Source of the DNA: Cyclospora cayetanensis
Taxonomy: Eukaryota > Apicomplexa > Conoidasida > Eucoccidiorida > Eimeriidae
Direction: 5' to 3'
Assembly (NCBI RefSeq): GCF_002999335.1
Contig: NW_020312128.1
Location: 18,112 to 82,111, forward strand
DNA length: 64,000 bases
Made by a program: the position numbers and the translations under genes. This document shows, piece by piece, positions 1 through 11,620 of this stretch (positions are counted from its first letter, which is position 1; each line of letters begins with the position of its first letter). The notes under the pieces are model-generated. The model did no database searches. It was given only the letters and a program-made list of their open reading frames with translations, and was not told where the DNA came from.

Positions 1-622
1 TTGCCTGCTCAGAGCTTCGATCTGTGGAAACAGGCGCATTTAGGGTGCGCTCAGCTGCGCCCTGGAAGCATTTCGAGCATTAGGTACTAGCTGCACATAG
101 CATCTGGCGCAGATGTGCATAAGATTGCGCCTTCTTGCATCAAGCAAGCGACACTCTGCAAGGAATAAAATATATTAACAGATCACCAGTAGGTCTAAAT
201 CTAGTTAAATAAAAGTGGTGTAGAAAATGTCAAAGTGTAGCGAGGCTTGCCACGGAGGAGTTGCGTAGAGTTACTATGTCTGTCAGGGGTTCAGTCAAGC
301 TCTACAGCACCGTTTGCCTACCTAGGGCTCTGCGCTGTGTCTGATAGTGGCTCAAGCGGGGTGCTCAGGTGCACTGCCAGCAAGCGCGGCAGCTCTACGC
401 CAGCTAACTCCTATCTTAGTGCCTCCCTCCACACACCCAGGCTCCAAGCGACAACCCGATCTTCAGAAGACGGCTACTGATGATATCGAGCGCTGTAATA
501 AGCCATTTAACACTATGGGGTGCCATGGTCTTTGGTCCTGGCTAAGCGCGCGCGTGGGTGGATCTTGAACTTGATCACTTTTGTGTTCACCCTTCTTCGA
601 AGCCCGTGCCAAGTTTATCTAC

Positions 623-1100
623 AGAACGAATCAATCTTTCGTTGCGCTGTAAAGCTCGATAAAATGCTGAAAGACGGCTATGAGATTAATGCCGATTTGT
701 ACGCTTGCACGGCCACTGGGTCGGCTGCAGCACGCTTGTAAGTCAGACCCCACCACATATATGAAGAGCCTTCCTTAAGAGAAGCAGTCTTCTTCTTCGA
801 GAAAGCAAACGCTTTTTGCAAAATAAGCACTTAAAGAATGCTGGGCCATAAAAAAATGTTCATATGCACTACAGGCTGGACCTCGGGTATAATGGCTTCC
901 TCATTGGCCCAGGGGCATCCCTGGCACTTCAGCTACAACTATTTGGCCGACAAAATTCATTTGTTCATTCTCCAGCTCTTTCCGCAGTTTCGCTCAGTTT
1001 ACTTGTTGAACTACGCTTTGATGGAAGGCAAGCACTTATAGCAAAGTCTGAAAGGCCACCCTTCCCGACAATCATTCTAGTTACAGAATATCCCAATTAG
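623..1100 (+). CDS. Possible two-exon gene fragment, unrecognised
   Basis: Two open blocks can be joined in phase. The first runs from an acceptor-like site (tctacag, about 622) to a strong GTAAGT donor at 736. The second begins after a CAG at about 880 and ends with a stop at 1098-1100. The joined protein would be about 120 residues, with alternating hydrophobic strands in the second half. No ATG explains the first block: its upstream opening codon is GTG and an in-frame stop lies just before it, so further 5' exons upstream or beyond the left window edge would be needed. I do not recognise the family. A distant look of a seipin-like beta-sandwich was considered and not accepted. It is tail-to-tail with the minus-strand thioredoxin-like gene. 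It may be noise. Confidence 0.25.
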
Positions 1101-1319
1101 CAGATGATTAAGACGGCTCTGTATCTGTATTAACACTTTGGAGCCGAGACCCCTGATAGACTATGGGCGGACCAGACTTCTACCGGTTTAGCTACCATTG
1201 GGTTGAGCGTGCTTCCACCTGGGAATTAACTAGTTCGAGGGGCGACTGTAGTATTAGTACACTGCGTGTGCCACAAGTATAACAACGATGATACTTGTGA
1301 AAGCACGAAGCAATGCTTG

Positions 1320-3101
1320 TTAAAGCTCTCCTTGCTTTGCAGCTAGCAGGGACAAAAAGTCTTCCAGGAGTTCTACAACAGGAGGACCCTTATACAGGGC
1401 TTGCGTCTTCAAAGACCTTGACCCTGGTGGATAAACGGCGATTGCTGGTTTGTTTTTCTTCACGTCAAAAACAAGTATGTCATTCAGCAGCCCGTTGATT
1501 TGGCCGAAGATGATCTCACCCTTCACACCCGCTTGATTTGTAAAGTCCTTGGCTACCGTCTGCCATAACTTTAGGTAGTGTTGACAATCTAAGGACTCTG
1601 GTTCGTAATACAGAATACCTAATGGGGCTGTACGTGGTGAGTGCAAGAGGTCAAGAAGCTGCACATAATTGAGTTCCATAACAGGGCTACCCATATCAGA
1701 GTATTCATAGCGATTTGACCGGATGTGTAGCCTACGCTGGCCTCTTTCCCACTTTTCGAAAAAAGCCTTCATACTGTGGTAATTAAATGGCATTGACAAC
1801 GAATACTCAGCAGATGGAACTGCTTCCCGCACACCGTGCGCTATCCTCTGGTGACCTGATAAGTTTGCATATTGATCTGATAAGATAGCACCACCCCATG
1901 TGTGGTTGAATATGACTTCAGAACGTGCCGCCGTTTTTAGCGAGCTGCTGGCTATGTGAAAAGCAATGCGGTCCTGATATCTTGGTTGGAATTCCATAAG
2001 CAACGATGCGATGTCTTGCAGGTTTTCAAATTGACTAGCGTAAACAGTAAAAAGCTTGCGAGTTCCTAATAACGCCTGGGGTGGACTTTCACCATAGAAG
2101 ACCTTTCGGTTTTCTGCTTCAAGCAGCAGAGCCATTATTTCTGTTGGCTCCCACACTGCCCCCTGTGCACTCAGGAACTCCTCCTCTCCTACATCAAAGG
2201 GCAGTTGCTTCCTGTAGACACGTAGCTCTTCTGCTTCGGAGGAGTCTACATACTGGATGCTAAACAATGTAAGCCTAGATGGCAGCTGAGTCCTCATCCT
2301 TGAAAGCTGGTACACAAGCTCAGCTCGTGGGCTTCCATTGTGGACACAGGCGTGCACAACAGGGCCCACCGGAGATCCTATAGTAGATGCCTTGCTGGAA
2401 GCCGTGTGACCACCTGCTGTCTTTTGTAGTGTTGCGTCTTCAAGGCTAATGACCCAATGAGCGATTTCTATGGCCGTTATATCCGTACCGTTATATGGTA
2501 CGCTATGCAGGATATCCAAGCTACCGTCGGCATAGAAGCACAGGTGGGGAGCGGATTCGATTCCCAGGAGGGAAGCTAGCCCCGGCTCCTTGACTATGTC
2601 GATCGTAGAAACAATAGTCAACCCTCCAAGATTCCGTATCATCGAATGTGCAATCTGAGCCTCACGAAGGGCCTCTTCGGAGAGGCGGCACCCTGCAGTT
2701 GTAAACACAACTAAACGCGGGCGTTTCGTGAGGGTGATTCTTTGTAGGTCATGGCTAGTAATCCGTTCAGCATCTAAGGCATCATATTGTAGACTTTTTT
2801 GCTTGGGGTTTGCATGTGCTTCATGTAGTTTTTTTTTTGTGAACTCCAGATCCACCCAAATATTGGCGAATTCCTCATTTTCTTGTTTTGGCAAGCGGCC
2901 ATTCAGAGCATATGCTGAATTCACTTCTCGATCGGAATTTACGGGCTTTACTTCAAAGTCGAACCTTCCATGTGCGTCCAACTCGTCGACCAGAGTCTTG
3001 GGGGGATTTGCTACCCCTAATGCAAGCCCTTCACAAAGCCAAACGTGAGTGCCTTGAGGAAGAGTGGAGACCAAAGAGAAAAAAAGAATGGCTTTCCACA
3101 T
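1320..3101 (-). CDS. Secreted thioredoxin-fold protein (PDI-like, redox motif lost)
   Basis: A single open frame of 593 codons read from the ATG at 3101. The frame stays open upstream, but only to a TTG at 3218. The chosen ATG starts a classic signal peptide (hydrophobic residues 4-14), so it is preferred. Residues about 125-240 look like a thioredoxin domain: a core strand PRLVVFTTAGC, a helix, a second strand, and a cis-proline-like SAPHLCFY segment. The usual CxxC is absent and only one cysteine remains at that site. Residues about 490-590 form a second, weaker thioredoxin-like unit (GILYYEPESLDC... then KNKPAIAVYPPG). The protein probably enters the ER or secretory system. A chaperone or structural role is more likely than oxidoreductase activity, but this is inference. 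No intron was evident. Neighbours give no functional hint. Confidence 0.7.
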   Translation of the reverse strand: MWKAILFFSLVSTLPQGTHVWLCEGLALGVANPPKTLVDELDAHGRFDFEVKPVNSDREVNSAYALNGRLPKQENEEFANIWVDLEFTKKKLHEAHANPKQKSLQYDALDAERITSHDLQRITLTKRPRLVVFTTAGCRLSEEALREAQIAHSMIRNLGGLTIVSTIDIVKEPGLASLLGIESAPHLCFYADGSLDILHSVPYNGTDITAIEIAHWVISLEDATLQKTAGGHTASSKASTIGSPVGPVVHACVHNGSPRAELVYQLSRMRTQLPSRLTLFSIQYVDSSEAEELRVYRKQLPFDVGEEEFLSAQGAVWEPTEIMALLLEAENRKVFYGESPPQALLGTRKLFTVYASQFENLQDIASLLMEFQPRYQDRIAFHIASSSLKTAARSEVIFNHTWGGAILSDQYANLSGHQRIAHGVREAVPSAEYSLSMPFNYHSMKAFFEKWERGQRRLHIRSNRYEYSDMGSPVMELNYVQLLDLLHSPRTAPLGILYYEPESLDCQHYLKLWQTVAKDFTNQAGVKGEIIFGQINGLLNDILVFDVKKNKPAIAVYPPGSRSLKTQALYKGPPVVELLEDFLSLLAAKQGEL

Positions 3102-6100
3102 TTGTAGCTCACCGCTCTGCCGCAATATGGGCTTACGCGAACTATTGACTCGCTGTTTCGGCACGTGGAACGACTGTTCAACGCAGACTTCGAGGTCGCG
3201 TGTGCGCGTCCCACCCAATCTGAACTTTCAGATACGATCTTTAGTTTTCCATGCATTCCTCAGAATGGGAGCCAACGTTGCAAGCTCATGTGTGGATAAG
3301 TATTGTCAGGCTCCATTGAGGCATTAAAATCTTGGTGATTAAAGTTAGTGCCAGTTTTGACTCAATCTGCATGTTTTTTCCGCTTGCAGTAATATGGGGT
3401 TAAGTAGGATGGATAATCTTGGCGAGGGAGAGGCTGGAGAGTCCTCTTCATGGAAGTGCATGCAAATGGCTGTTGTGAAAGCAGAAGTGAGGGAGAAGAA
3501 AGTTAAATTAATTTTACCCTGAAATAAATCGCCAATGGACTCAACCATAAGCTCTCAATCAACCAGAATGGATATTACTGATTGCCGCAAACCTACCATT
3601 GATACTCAAGCTGTAGGACGGGGCGCTGGTATTTTGGGGGATAGTTCTGGCGGATTATATGAACTTGGGGCACTGCGTAACACGAAATTATGATTGAAGT
3701 CACCGTTGGTGTACTCTGAGCATGCTTGCAGTTTGGCTAAAGCGAAATAAGGTGTCAGCCGTATTCTACAGCTAAAGATTGAAGGTTCTTTGCAAGTATG
3801 GATCACGTTGAATTACTCAAAGTGCCGTAACTGAGTGGTATGCACAACAGGGAGCTGGAAGCGACAATCCCACCACAGGGCTGCATGCAAAGATGCACAG
3901 GGAACGCCTAAGCTAAGGATGACTTTTCCGAGGGAATGACTTGTTAACAATGTTGCAGCTGTGTAGAATATAGCCAAATGCAGGGAAAATAGTGGTTTTA
4001 TTTCTAAGCAACAGCATGGGGCTATGCACCTCTCACAGAGGGTAAATTGCACTGAACTGAGGTGTAACAACGGTCGCGTGCTTTACTGATCGCAGCAGAG
4101 GTTTCTTATACCTTCCGAGGACCTGTTAAGATCGAAATCAAAAGATATGTACTAAATAGCAGGTGATTCGTGCTTCAGCAATAGAGTTACATTGCAATTC
4201 ATCAAAATTGTAGACATGGCCTTACAAGCACTCTGCATCGGGCCCCCAAAGGGGGACTCACGTGCAAAACACAGGCAAACCTTGAAAACCTATAATTCCA
4301 TCAAAGGTGTTTACACCTCCTGCCGTTAACACAAAGGGTCCCTGTCTTACAGGTAGGATTCATGCCAGGTGTGCAACTAATCCCCACGCTGTGCCATCCG
4401 AACACTTACGTTCTCCTTCACAACGCACAATATTGAATCTTAAAAAAACTTACTGTGTAGCAAGAAGAACATGAGACCAGCCATTCTACATTCCAGCTAT
4501 GCCCGAAGCGCCTTAACCCTAATTGATACACTAACTGTATTTGCATGTTTTGCTTAGTAATGGCTCTCTGGTCTGGCTGCTCTCTTATTATGTATAAATT
4601 GGGATAGCTCCTTATCACTAGAATGCATGCTGCCACGCTCTGTCCTCAGTCATTGCGTGCGAAGGCTCGGGGTGCTCAGACGGCGCTGCTAGTGCAACCC
4701 CAGCTTCCCTTCCTCGCAAACGAAAACTGTCCGACGTGAGGGTAACGTGAAGGTAAACTTATTTTGTTATGGTTTTTGATCTAGCTTTTGAACCTAGAGG
4801 TCTATGTTTGGATGCCCTAGTATGAGAGTTACCGTGAGCAGCTATTTACAAACTCATTAAGTTTTGGGGCCTTAAGGATCAAGAAGGCCCATAGTGACTC
4901 CGCCAAGACACGGAAGGAGCTCCGGTCCCTTTACCTACTTAAGCCCACGAAAACAAACTACATGTTCTTGCTTCCAGTGATAACCTGCTGAGTGTAGAGC
5001 TGTTACTGATATGCATTCAATGAAGTCATCTTGATGCACGATGTGGTAGGGCAAGCACACGAGAGGGTGGGTCGAGTTTCCATGTCCTTCGTGGGTAGCA
5101 TATAATTCCACTGTCCTAAGGCCTTAAGCGCGTCTCGCTCACTACGAATCTTTTGGTTTTAGTGTTTGAACTGCGGTATCGCAAGGGGACTGCATTGCCC
5201 ATTCTAGAACCTAATGAGAAAAACCTAATTCTATTCTATATCGGCTAAACCCCTCTAGAAGAATGGGAAAAAAATATAGTTAAATGTTCGTCGTATTACT
5301 GGACATGAGAATCTTGAAATTTCAAGGTCACTGAAGGTTTTGTACCCAGTGGGCAGTCTGCCTTGCCACCAAGCGACCGGCTTGCAGGGGTTTTGCTCCT
5401 AACGACGCCCTAGGCATAATGGCTTTGATGCATTGCTCTCTGCAGTGTCTTGTACAGCTGTTGTTTATCCTCTAAGATTCTTTTTGCCGTGGTCCATGGT
5501 AATGCCCCGAGCTGAATATGTTAATGGCACATACAGTGTGGATTGTGCACCATTTATCATAGCGCATTGTCTTGTGTACTGCTGCTTTGAGTATTAATCC
5601 TTAGACTGCTTCTTGAAGTTAGTGCTGTGCCAGGCCCGGCTATTTCCAAACTCGTCTTAAGATGTCCTCTTGTAGTGGTAAAGATGACAAAAAGAGTATA
5701 GCGCGCCCGACTGCACAACTTGCAATGAAAACCCGTGGCGGTAGTGCATAGCTGACGGCGCACCGACGCCGTGGACTAGGGACAGTTGTCTAGCTCTACA
5801 ACGAGCTGCTTCACTTATGGCTGGAAGATCACAGAACCCTTTTTTTCGGCTCAAAACATTTACTTCAGTCCTCTTCTGGTACAGCCCACATCCCATATTG
5901 TATCGCATAGTTAAGGAGTTGTGTGGTCGTCCTTGATGACACTTTGCTATAATTCGATGAAAAGGATTATGAAGATAGGGCATTTAGGTTGAGTGCTGTT
6001 AAGGAGTCCTACTAGCATGTTAAGATATATTCTTGGGGCCGGGGTAGGGGTGGAAATGCCTCAACGGCTGCAGCTTTAGGTCTAGTGTTCACCGGATCCG

Positions 6101-7801
6101 CGCATTGCTCGTGCTACCCGTCAGTCGTGATTGTTGCAGTGGAAACCAAAGTTCCTGGGCACTTCGTGAGCCAACAAAGCTGTATCACATCAACAAATTC
6201 TTTCGCAAAGAATGGAAGTTTGATGGCTTATATAGAAGGGCGGTAAACACCTTGCTTTGCGTATATGCACTAACCGTTTGTCACTGCACCCAGAGCTTGC
6301 CCAGAACCACCATCATATGTAAAGTGGGTGTCCTGAGTGCTAAAGACCACGAGAAGGGTGTTGATAAAGCTGTTCCATTAATGGGGACTGGATATACGAC
6401 GCTTGCAAAAACTCAAAGCCAGCAGTGTCTCGAAAATGAGAAATAGTGAAGTCTAAAGCTTCTAATTTTTGCCTTTCATTTTTCATGGATCTCTGAACTA
6501 TTGGATTATTGACAATCACTCATTGCCCATGTATTTTATTTATGTTGCTTTATGTACAGATAAGCAGCTTGAAATTATGCAAAAACTGCATGCCCATCGC
6601 AACGTGCATCTTCAATGGAGCTCATGCCCATTAAGCAGCGTACGTGACAGCAAGTGTTTCAAGAACAGATGGTAGCAGAGGGCGACATGATATTTTGGCC
6701 TTGTCACTGGTCGAATAACGCACACAAAGAGGGGCGAAACTCTTAGGTAATACTAGCGTCCCCAGAAAACTAATAAGTTGAAGTGCTTGATGCGGTAGGG
6801 AAGAAATCCTTCTAAAGAAACGAAGCTTATACAGGAAAAACGTTTCTTTTGTTTACAGAGCCGGGTGGAATGCAGTAGAAACGGCACATCTCTGAAAGCA
6901 GAGCAATATCGCGTTTAAATAAAAAGTGTGAATTGTGGTGGAGTTATAGAGCGTCAGGACCACAAAGTGGTCAAAGGAGACGCAATGGCTACGCGCCAAA
7001 CGCGTGCCACGTAGTGAGCTTGATTTGAATGAAGACCCTTGAGGTAAACGGTGTTACGCACCGGAACCTGATGTGTATAGCCAAAGCACTTGCTGTCAAT
7101 ACGTTGCAGAGTGACTGAGAAAACTTGCAGGCTTTGCCAAGGACGCTAAATTATGCTAAAGAGCTCTTAGGGCTTTAAAGAATGGATATGCAAACCAGAA
7201 ATTCGCAGGCTGGAAGGTCTACCTCTCAGAATTGCTATTCATTCTACAGTTTACCTAATAATGGGATAGACCATCCTACAGCAATGCAGGAAATGAAGAT
7301 CTTTTGTCGGTACGCTTGTGTTACACTGGCAAGTACCCGACGAGGGTCTACCTGATTGGTATCCTCTCAGAAGCATATTCATTCATAATCAAGGATAACG
7401 AGCCTGAATGCTACTGTTTGGGGAAAGTTGGTTGATCGCATACTTAGCCATCAAACAAATTGTTTGTACAGCCGAGTATATGTCGAGTCTCTTTATGTTG
7501 ATCTTGCCTAGAACCCTGCTCAGGAAACTTCGACTAAAAGGGTGATCTGCTCACAGAGCTTTAAGGGGAAGTTCCACTGAACTCAGCTGCGCAGCCGTAT
7601 ATATTGCATAAGTGGAGGACGGTGTTCCGGTGAATATGTCCATTCTTTGTTCTGACGGAGTAATACTTGTTCTGCTCAGTGCAAACAAGGCTTGCTATCT
7701 ATTGAATAATAATGCAGGCCCACAGGGTTCAATTTTACGCCTGTCCCACTGAGGTGCCTGTGGGATCAGCACTTAAGGGGCTTTCTCCGTAGATCACGTA
7801 G
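3102..7801. other. 4.7 kb without a supportable gene
   Basis: All open frames here are under about 115 codons. The longest open at non-ATG codons, and none shows a domain, signal peptide or a chain of phase-compatible splice sites. A short ATG frame at 3548 on the minus strand (reading MVESIGDLFQ) is followed by a GTAAAA donor-like site and could be a first exon, but no partner exon was found. Scattered short AT-rich stretches are present; no tRNA-like or satellite structure was recognised. It probably represents intergenic DNA plus UTRs of the flanking minus-strand genes. Confidence 0.4.
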
Positions 7802-9817
7802 TCATACACCCATTAACATGCTTTCGTCAAGCTTCGAGGCGGCGCTCTCTTGATCGCCATGCATTGGACCTTGTTGTGAATTGTAGGATTCATTAAATTC
7901 AATGACACACCCAACTCCTGAAGTACTGTGGGGGCTGCTGACGGCACAGGTACCTTCTTCGCTTGCTTCGTTTGGTTGCACGGCCTTTTCCGTGCTCACG
8001 CTGGTGGCTGTGTGCTGCTCCAAACGCTTTTGCATAGCCTCAAGATGCTTGCTATGCTGCTGAGTACTGAATCTGTTGGCATATACGCCTCTGTAGAGCA
8101 GAAACGAAGCGAGCCCAGGAGAGGCTGCATAGGCTGCAACGTGGTAGCAGGTCAGTCCCACCTGATTTTCACCGTTTGAATAGCACGCACATGACTCATG
8201 AACTGGTTGTATTAGAGCCACATAGGGAATACAACATTAGCTTTTCCTGCCACACTCTGGTATTAAGCCGTATCGTCGTCTGCGAAGTGTGGAGCCTGAA
8301 TGCGGTGCTGGCCCTATGTGAAGAATGGGAACTGCATGCATATCGTACGTTGTTTTCTCGGTTCATCGTTGCTCCCTTGCTAAGAAGCAACGCTATGATC
8401 TATTGGCATATGCGCACATACATTTCCAGTCAGGAACTTCGATTTCAAAACTGCTACTACATAGGAACCAGTACAGTAAACAAAGAAGTTTCTGAAAGTC
8501 CCTGCATGCTGCTTTAAGCCGCTATAAAAATCTTATTTAGATGTGAGCCTGGACTGCAGGGAGGAGCACAAGCAGCTTTAGCTTACTTCCATATGCTTCG
8601 CATAAACTGCGAGAAACAACGGTGTTTCACCGGCCTGCAGAATACTTGACGCCACTAACCGTGCTGTGTACTCCAAAGGGCAATTCTGTGTTGAGCGACT
8701 CCAATGCCCGTTACTGTGCATCCAGCCCCTATCTAATCACTGAAGCCCCGTCTATCAATATAAACTACTTGGTAAGATGGATAATTTGCATACTGTGGAA
8801 TGTCGTTTTTCAACACTTGCTTTAGAGGAGTGTAGTCTGTGGGCCTTTGTACTGTCACAGATGCTTAATGCCACCCTGACCATGCCATAGAAAGCTATGG
8901 ACGGTGGGACCGCCGCTTAAAACATTGTTTCTTAGAGCTCTGCAAGCTCCATCGTGCTTGTCAACCCTCAGCTGTATGATGTGCACTGCACCTCCATACA
9001 CGGCCCTCGTTCACCGCACAATAGAATAGTAAGAACCTGAGAGAGCCCTGAAAGGCTGCCTAGACTAACAACTGACTCACACAGTCGGGAACGTCAACGC
9101 TTGCTCCTCGTTCAATGAGAAGCTCGGTAATCTGCCGATGCCCATGAACAGAGGCTTCGTGTAGAGCTGTTGAGCCGCGAATATCCTGGTGGTTAGCGCT
9201 GGCTCCGTGATCCAACAGAAGGCGGGCAACCTCCTCGTGGCCACGACAAGCGGCATGCCACAGCGCGGTACGAAAATACTGCAAACAGGAAACACTACAT
9301 TAACGCGTTTGCGGCTACAATCATTTGTGAGAAATAGGTTGTACCGATGCTACTGATGAGCTGGAGGATTCTGCGTAAGTCGTTCAGGGAAGAAGGATCA
9401 GTTCTGCAACAGTATTATTTGCTAATTTAATGCATACTCCCCAGCACAAACTTCTATTAATTGAAATACACTGTGACCTATTTAGACACTCCTGATACAT
9501 CAAGAGTGGTATAACATACTGGGGGCTCTGCAAAATCAAGAGACGGGAGAAGTTTCATGAGCTCCTTGCAGTCACGGACCTTGCCATCGCGAGCTGCAGC
9601 AATCAATTTCCGCCCAGCTTCCTGAGCATCACATGACTACTGGACATGAAATGCAGGCATGCAACGCTTTTCGAGGCAAAATCGATTATTTTTAATGTTT
9701 AATTTTTCAGTGCATTAATTCCTGAAAGCATGCAACTCGCGTACAATGTATAATGGCTAATTGTTTTAGATAAGTACAGTGTCTGTGGAAGCTCTGAAGT
9801 TTCTAGCTTACAGTCAT
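7802..9817 (-). CDS. Ankyrin-repeat protein, multi-exon
   Basis: Five exons join in phase 0 on the minus strand: 9621-9520, 9278-9081, 8634-8587, 8399-8349 and 8161-7802. Each is bounded by GT-AG sites, with donors GTATGT, GTGAGT, GTAAGC and GTACGA. The spliced product carries about five consecutive ankyrin repeats. Recognisable cores include TALWHAACRGHEEVARLLL, TALHEASVHGHRQITELLIE, GETPLFLAVYAKHME and LLLSKGATMNREN followed by GLTCYHVAAYAAS. A 60-70 residue polar, glutamine/serine-containing tail follows. The repeats read straight across the 48-nt and 51-nt exons, which is strong evidence for the model. A possible start is ATG ACT at 9817-9812, next to a GTAAGC donor that joins phase 0 to the first ankyrin exon; this start is weak. 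Ankyrin stacks are protein-binding scaffolds, and the partner is unknown. Confidence 0.8.
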
Positions 9818-11620
9818 GATGACTACGCAGGAATAACATTACTGGAGTCAAAAAGCGTATATTGCATCCACTCTAAGGAACGCAATTCATAATTCATGTG
9901 GAGATTAGGTTCCAGCTAGCCAGCTGCGCAAGCTGGCATGGCAGCAACAGCGCTCGCCTGCTAGCCGAGAGTTTTCAGTGGGTGCACTGTTAGGCGTATA
10001 TATATCAGCGACAAAGCTATCACTAACTCCCGGTGTATGGCGGTTCTTTATGCAAAATAGGGCACTTTCTTGGGGCTGGGGCCACGAAAGGAGGCGTACC
10101 TCTTAGTCCCCATGTAGCCTGGGTAACTACAAACCCAAAATTGAGCCATCCCACGTATCAGGCTATAAAATAGTATTAAAGGAATCGTTCGCTCGTCAGG
10201 GCTAATATGGAGTCTTTCTTTGCACAAACTTGTTAATTTGGGAACCCGTTGCTACTGTCCTTCCACCAGCAAAAACTTTGACCGCCGCTGCAGTGTTGTA
10301 GCACTATATAGATGGTAGATTAGTATCATTACTATGCACTGCCGTTATTCAAAACAGAAATTTGTGTGAGCTAAAGACGGGTGCTTGTATTTGTATGCTC
10401 TGCCCACTTTTGCGGGGCTTTCTTCGTGGTACAGCGGGATACACAACCCCGGAGGCTAAAAAGTCTCTGTAAAGAATTCGCAATAACATTTTTTCACTGC
10501 TTAATGCTAATTTATGTTTTACCTGTGACTTTGTGCCTACCACTATTGTACCGAGGGTTTGGGGACCGTTGGGGGGTATAAAAGTGGCCGCTGCTGTATG
10601 GCCAAGTGACCTTGCGAAAAGTATTGCACAAATCCGACACACGAGAATGACTGATGAAACTTTTGTCGCTTTCCTTTCATATATAGAGCACTAATAATCG
10701 CCTATTCTGGTCCAGCAAGGATTTCGCACCCAACGCACCTCCGCTAGAGAAATTAAAGTATCTAGAGCAGCTAGCGATCAAAGACTCAGGAGCTGAACAG
10801 TTCAAGTGATGTATAAAGAGATGGAGTGGTGCATGCGACTCATTCCTTAAGTGGTGCGACAGCCAATGAAATGCGTGGTTGTGGCTGAAGACCCCTCCAT
10901 GGGATTACATATCACAATGCAGCGCATGTAAAAGCCTGAAAATGGAAGCGATAGCCTGGCACTAGCTGGCCTGTGCCCGCATGTGGCATGCCATCAGATA
11001 ACTCTTTTTGCTCACATTTACAACATTTGGGTCTTGGTATAGTCTATATGGAGAGGGGTAGCTGAAGATACGTTCTTAGGAATCACAATAAAATTCTATA
11101 AATAAATTTTTGTAAGAATCCCAGCGTATACACAATGCTGAACTATCCTGACAAGCATCCTTGTCCATCACAAAGGGTAAATGCGCCGCATGACGACATG
11201 TGTGATCTGCATGGCACTTTCGGAGCGTACAAAAGTATGCACAGCACTTAAAAATGACGCATATTTGGATATAAAAAGTTGTGGACGAGCAACTGAATGG
11301 TGAAACTCACAGAATCAAAGAGTTTACGGTGCAGCAACCTTTGACGCAGATAGCTGGTCAAAAGTGACAAGAGCGCTTGCGGCAATGGTAAAAAATAAAC
11401 GCCAACGTTTCGCCTAAAGATTCACCCTGTAAAGATGATTCTGTGAGGAACCGTGGCGGCACACCGCCTTGGGCGTGTGAAGTGCATGCTCCTGCTATTT
11501 GGCGCTAATGGAGCAGATAAGCTGTTTGATCCAGGACATCTTGACAAAAATAGCTCAAAAAAGCGATCTTACTTAAATGCTCCAGGCACAGAAAGAGAAG
11601 CGTCAGTAGCTTTGGCCACC
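9818..11620. other. 1.8 kb with no recognised gene
   Basis: Only short frames opening at GTG or TTG occur. The largest is a 97-codon minus-strand frame at 10642-10349 without family resemblance. Upstream exons or the promoter of the ankyrin gene, and the 3' region or further exons of the serine-rich gene, are expected here, but none can be placed with confidence. Confidence 0.35.

Noticed and set aside
623..1100. Seipin-like protein
   Set aside because: Only a vague beta-strand likeness; the second transmembrane helix and conserved motifs are missing.
3102..3218. N-terminal extension of the thioredoxin-like protein
   Set aside because: The upstream opening codon is TTG; the ATG at 3101 starts a good signal peptide.
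6105..6446. 113-codon plus-strand frame
   Set aside because: Opens at TTG, no family resemblance and no flanking splice chain.
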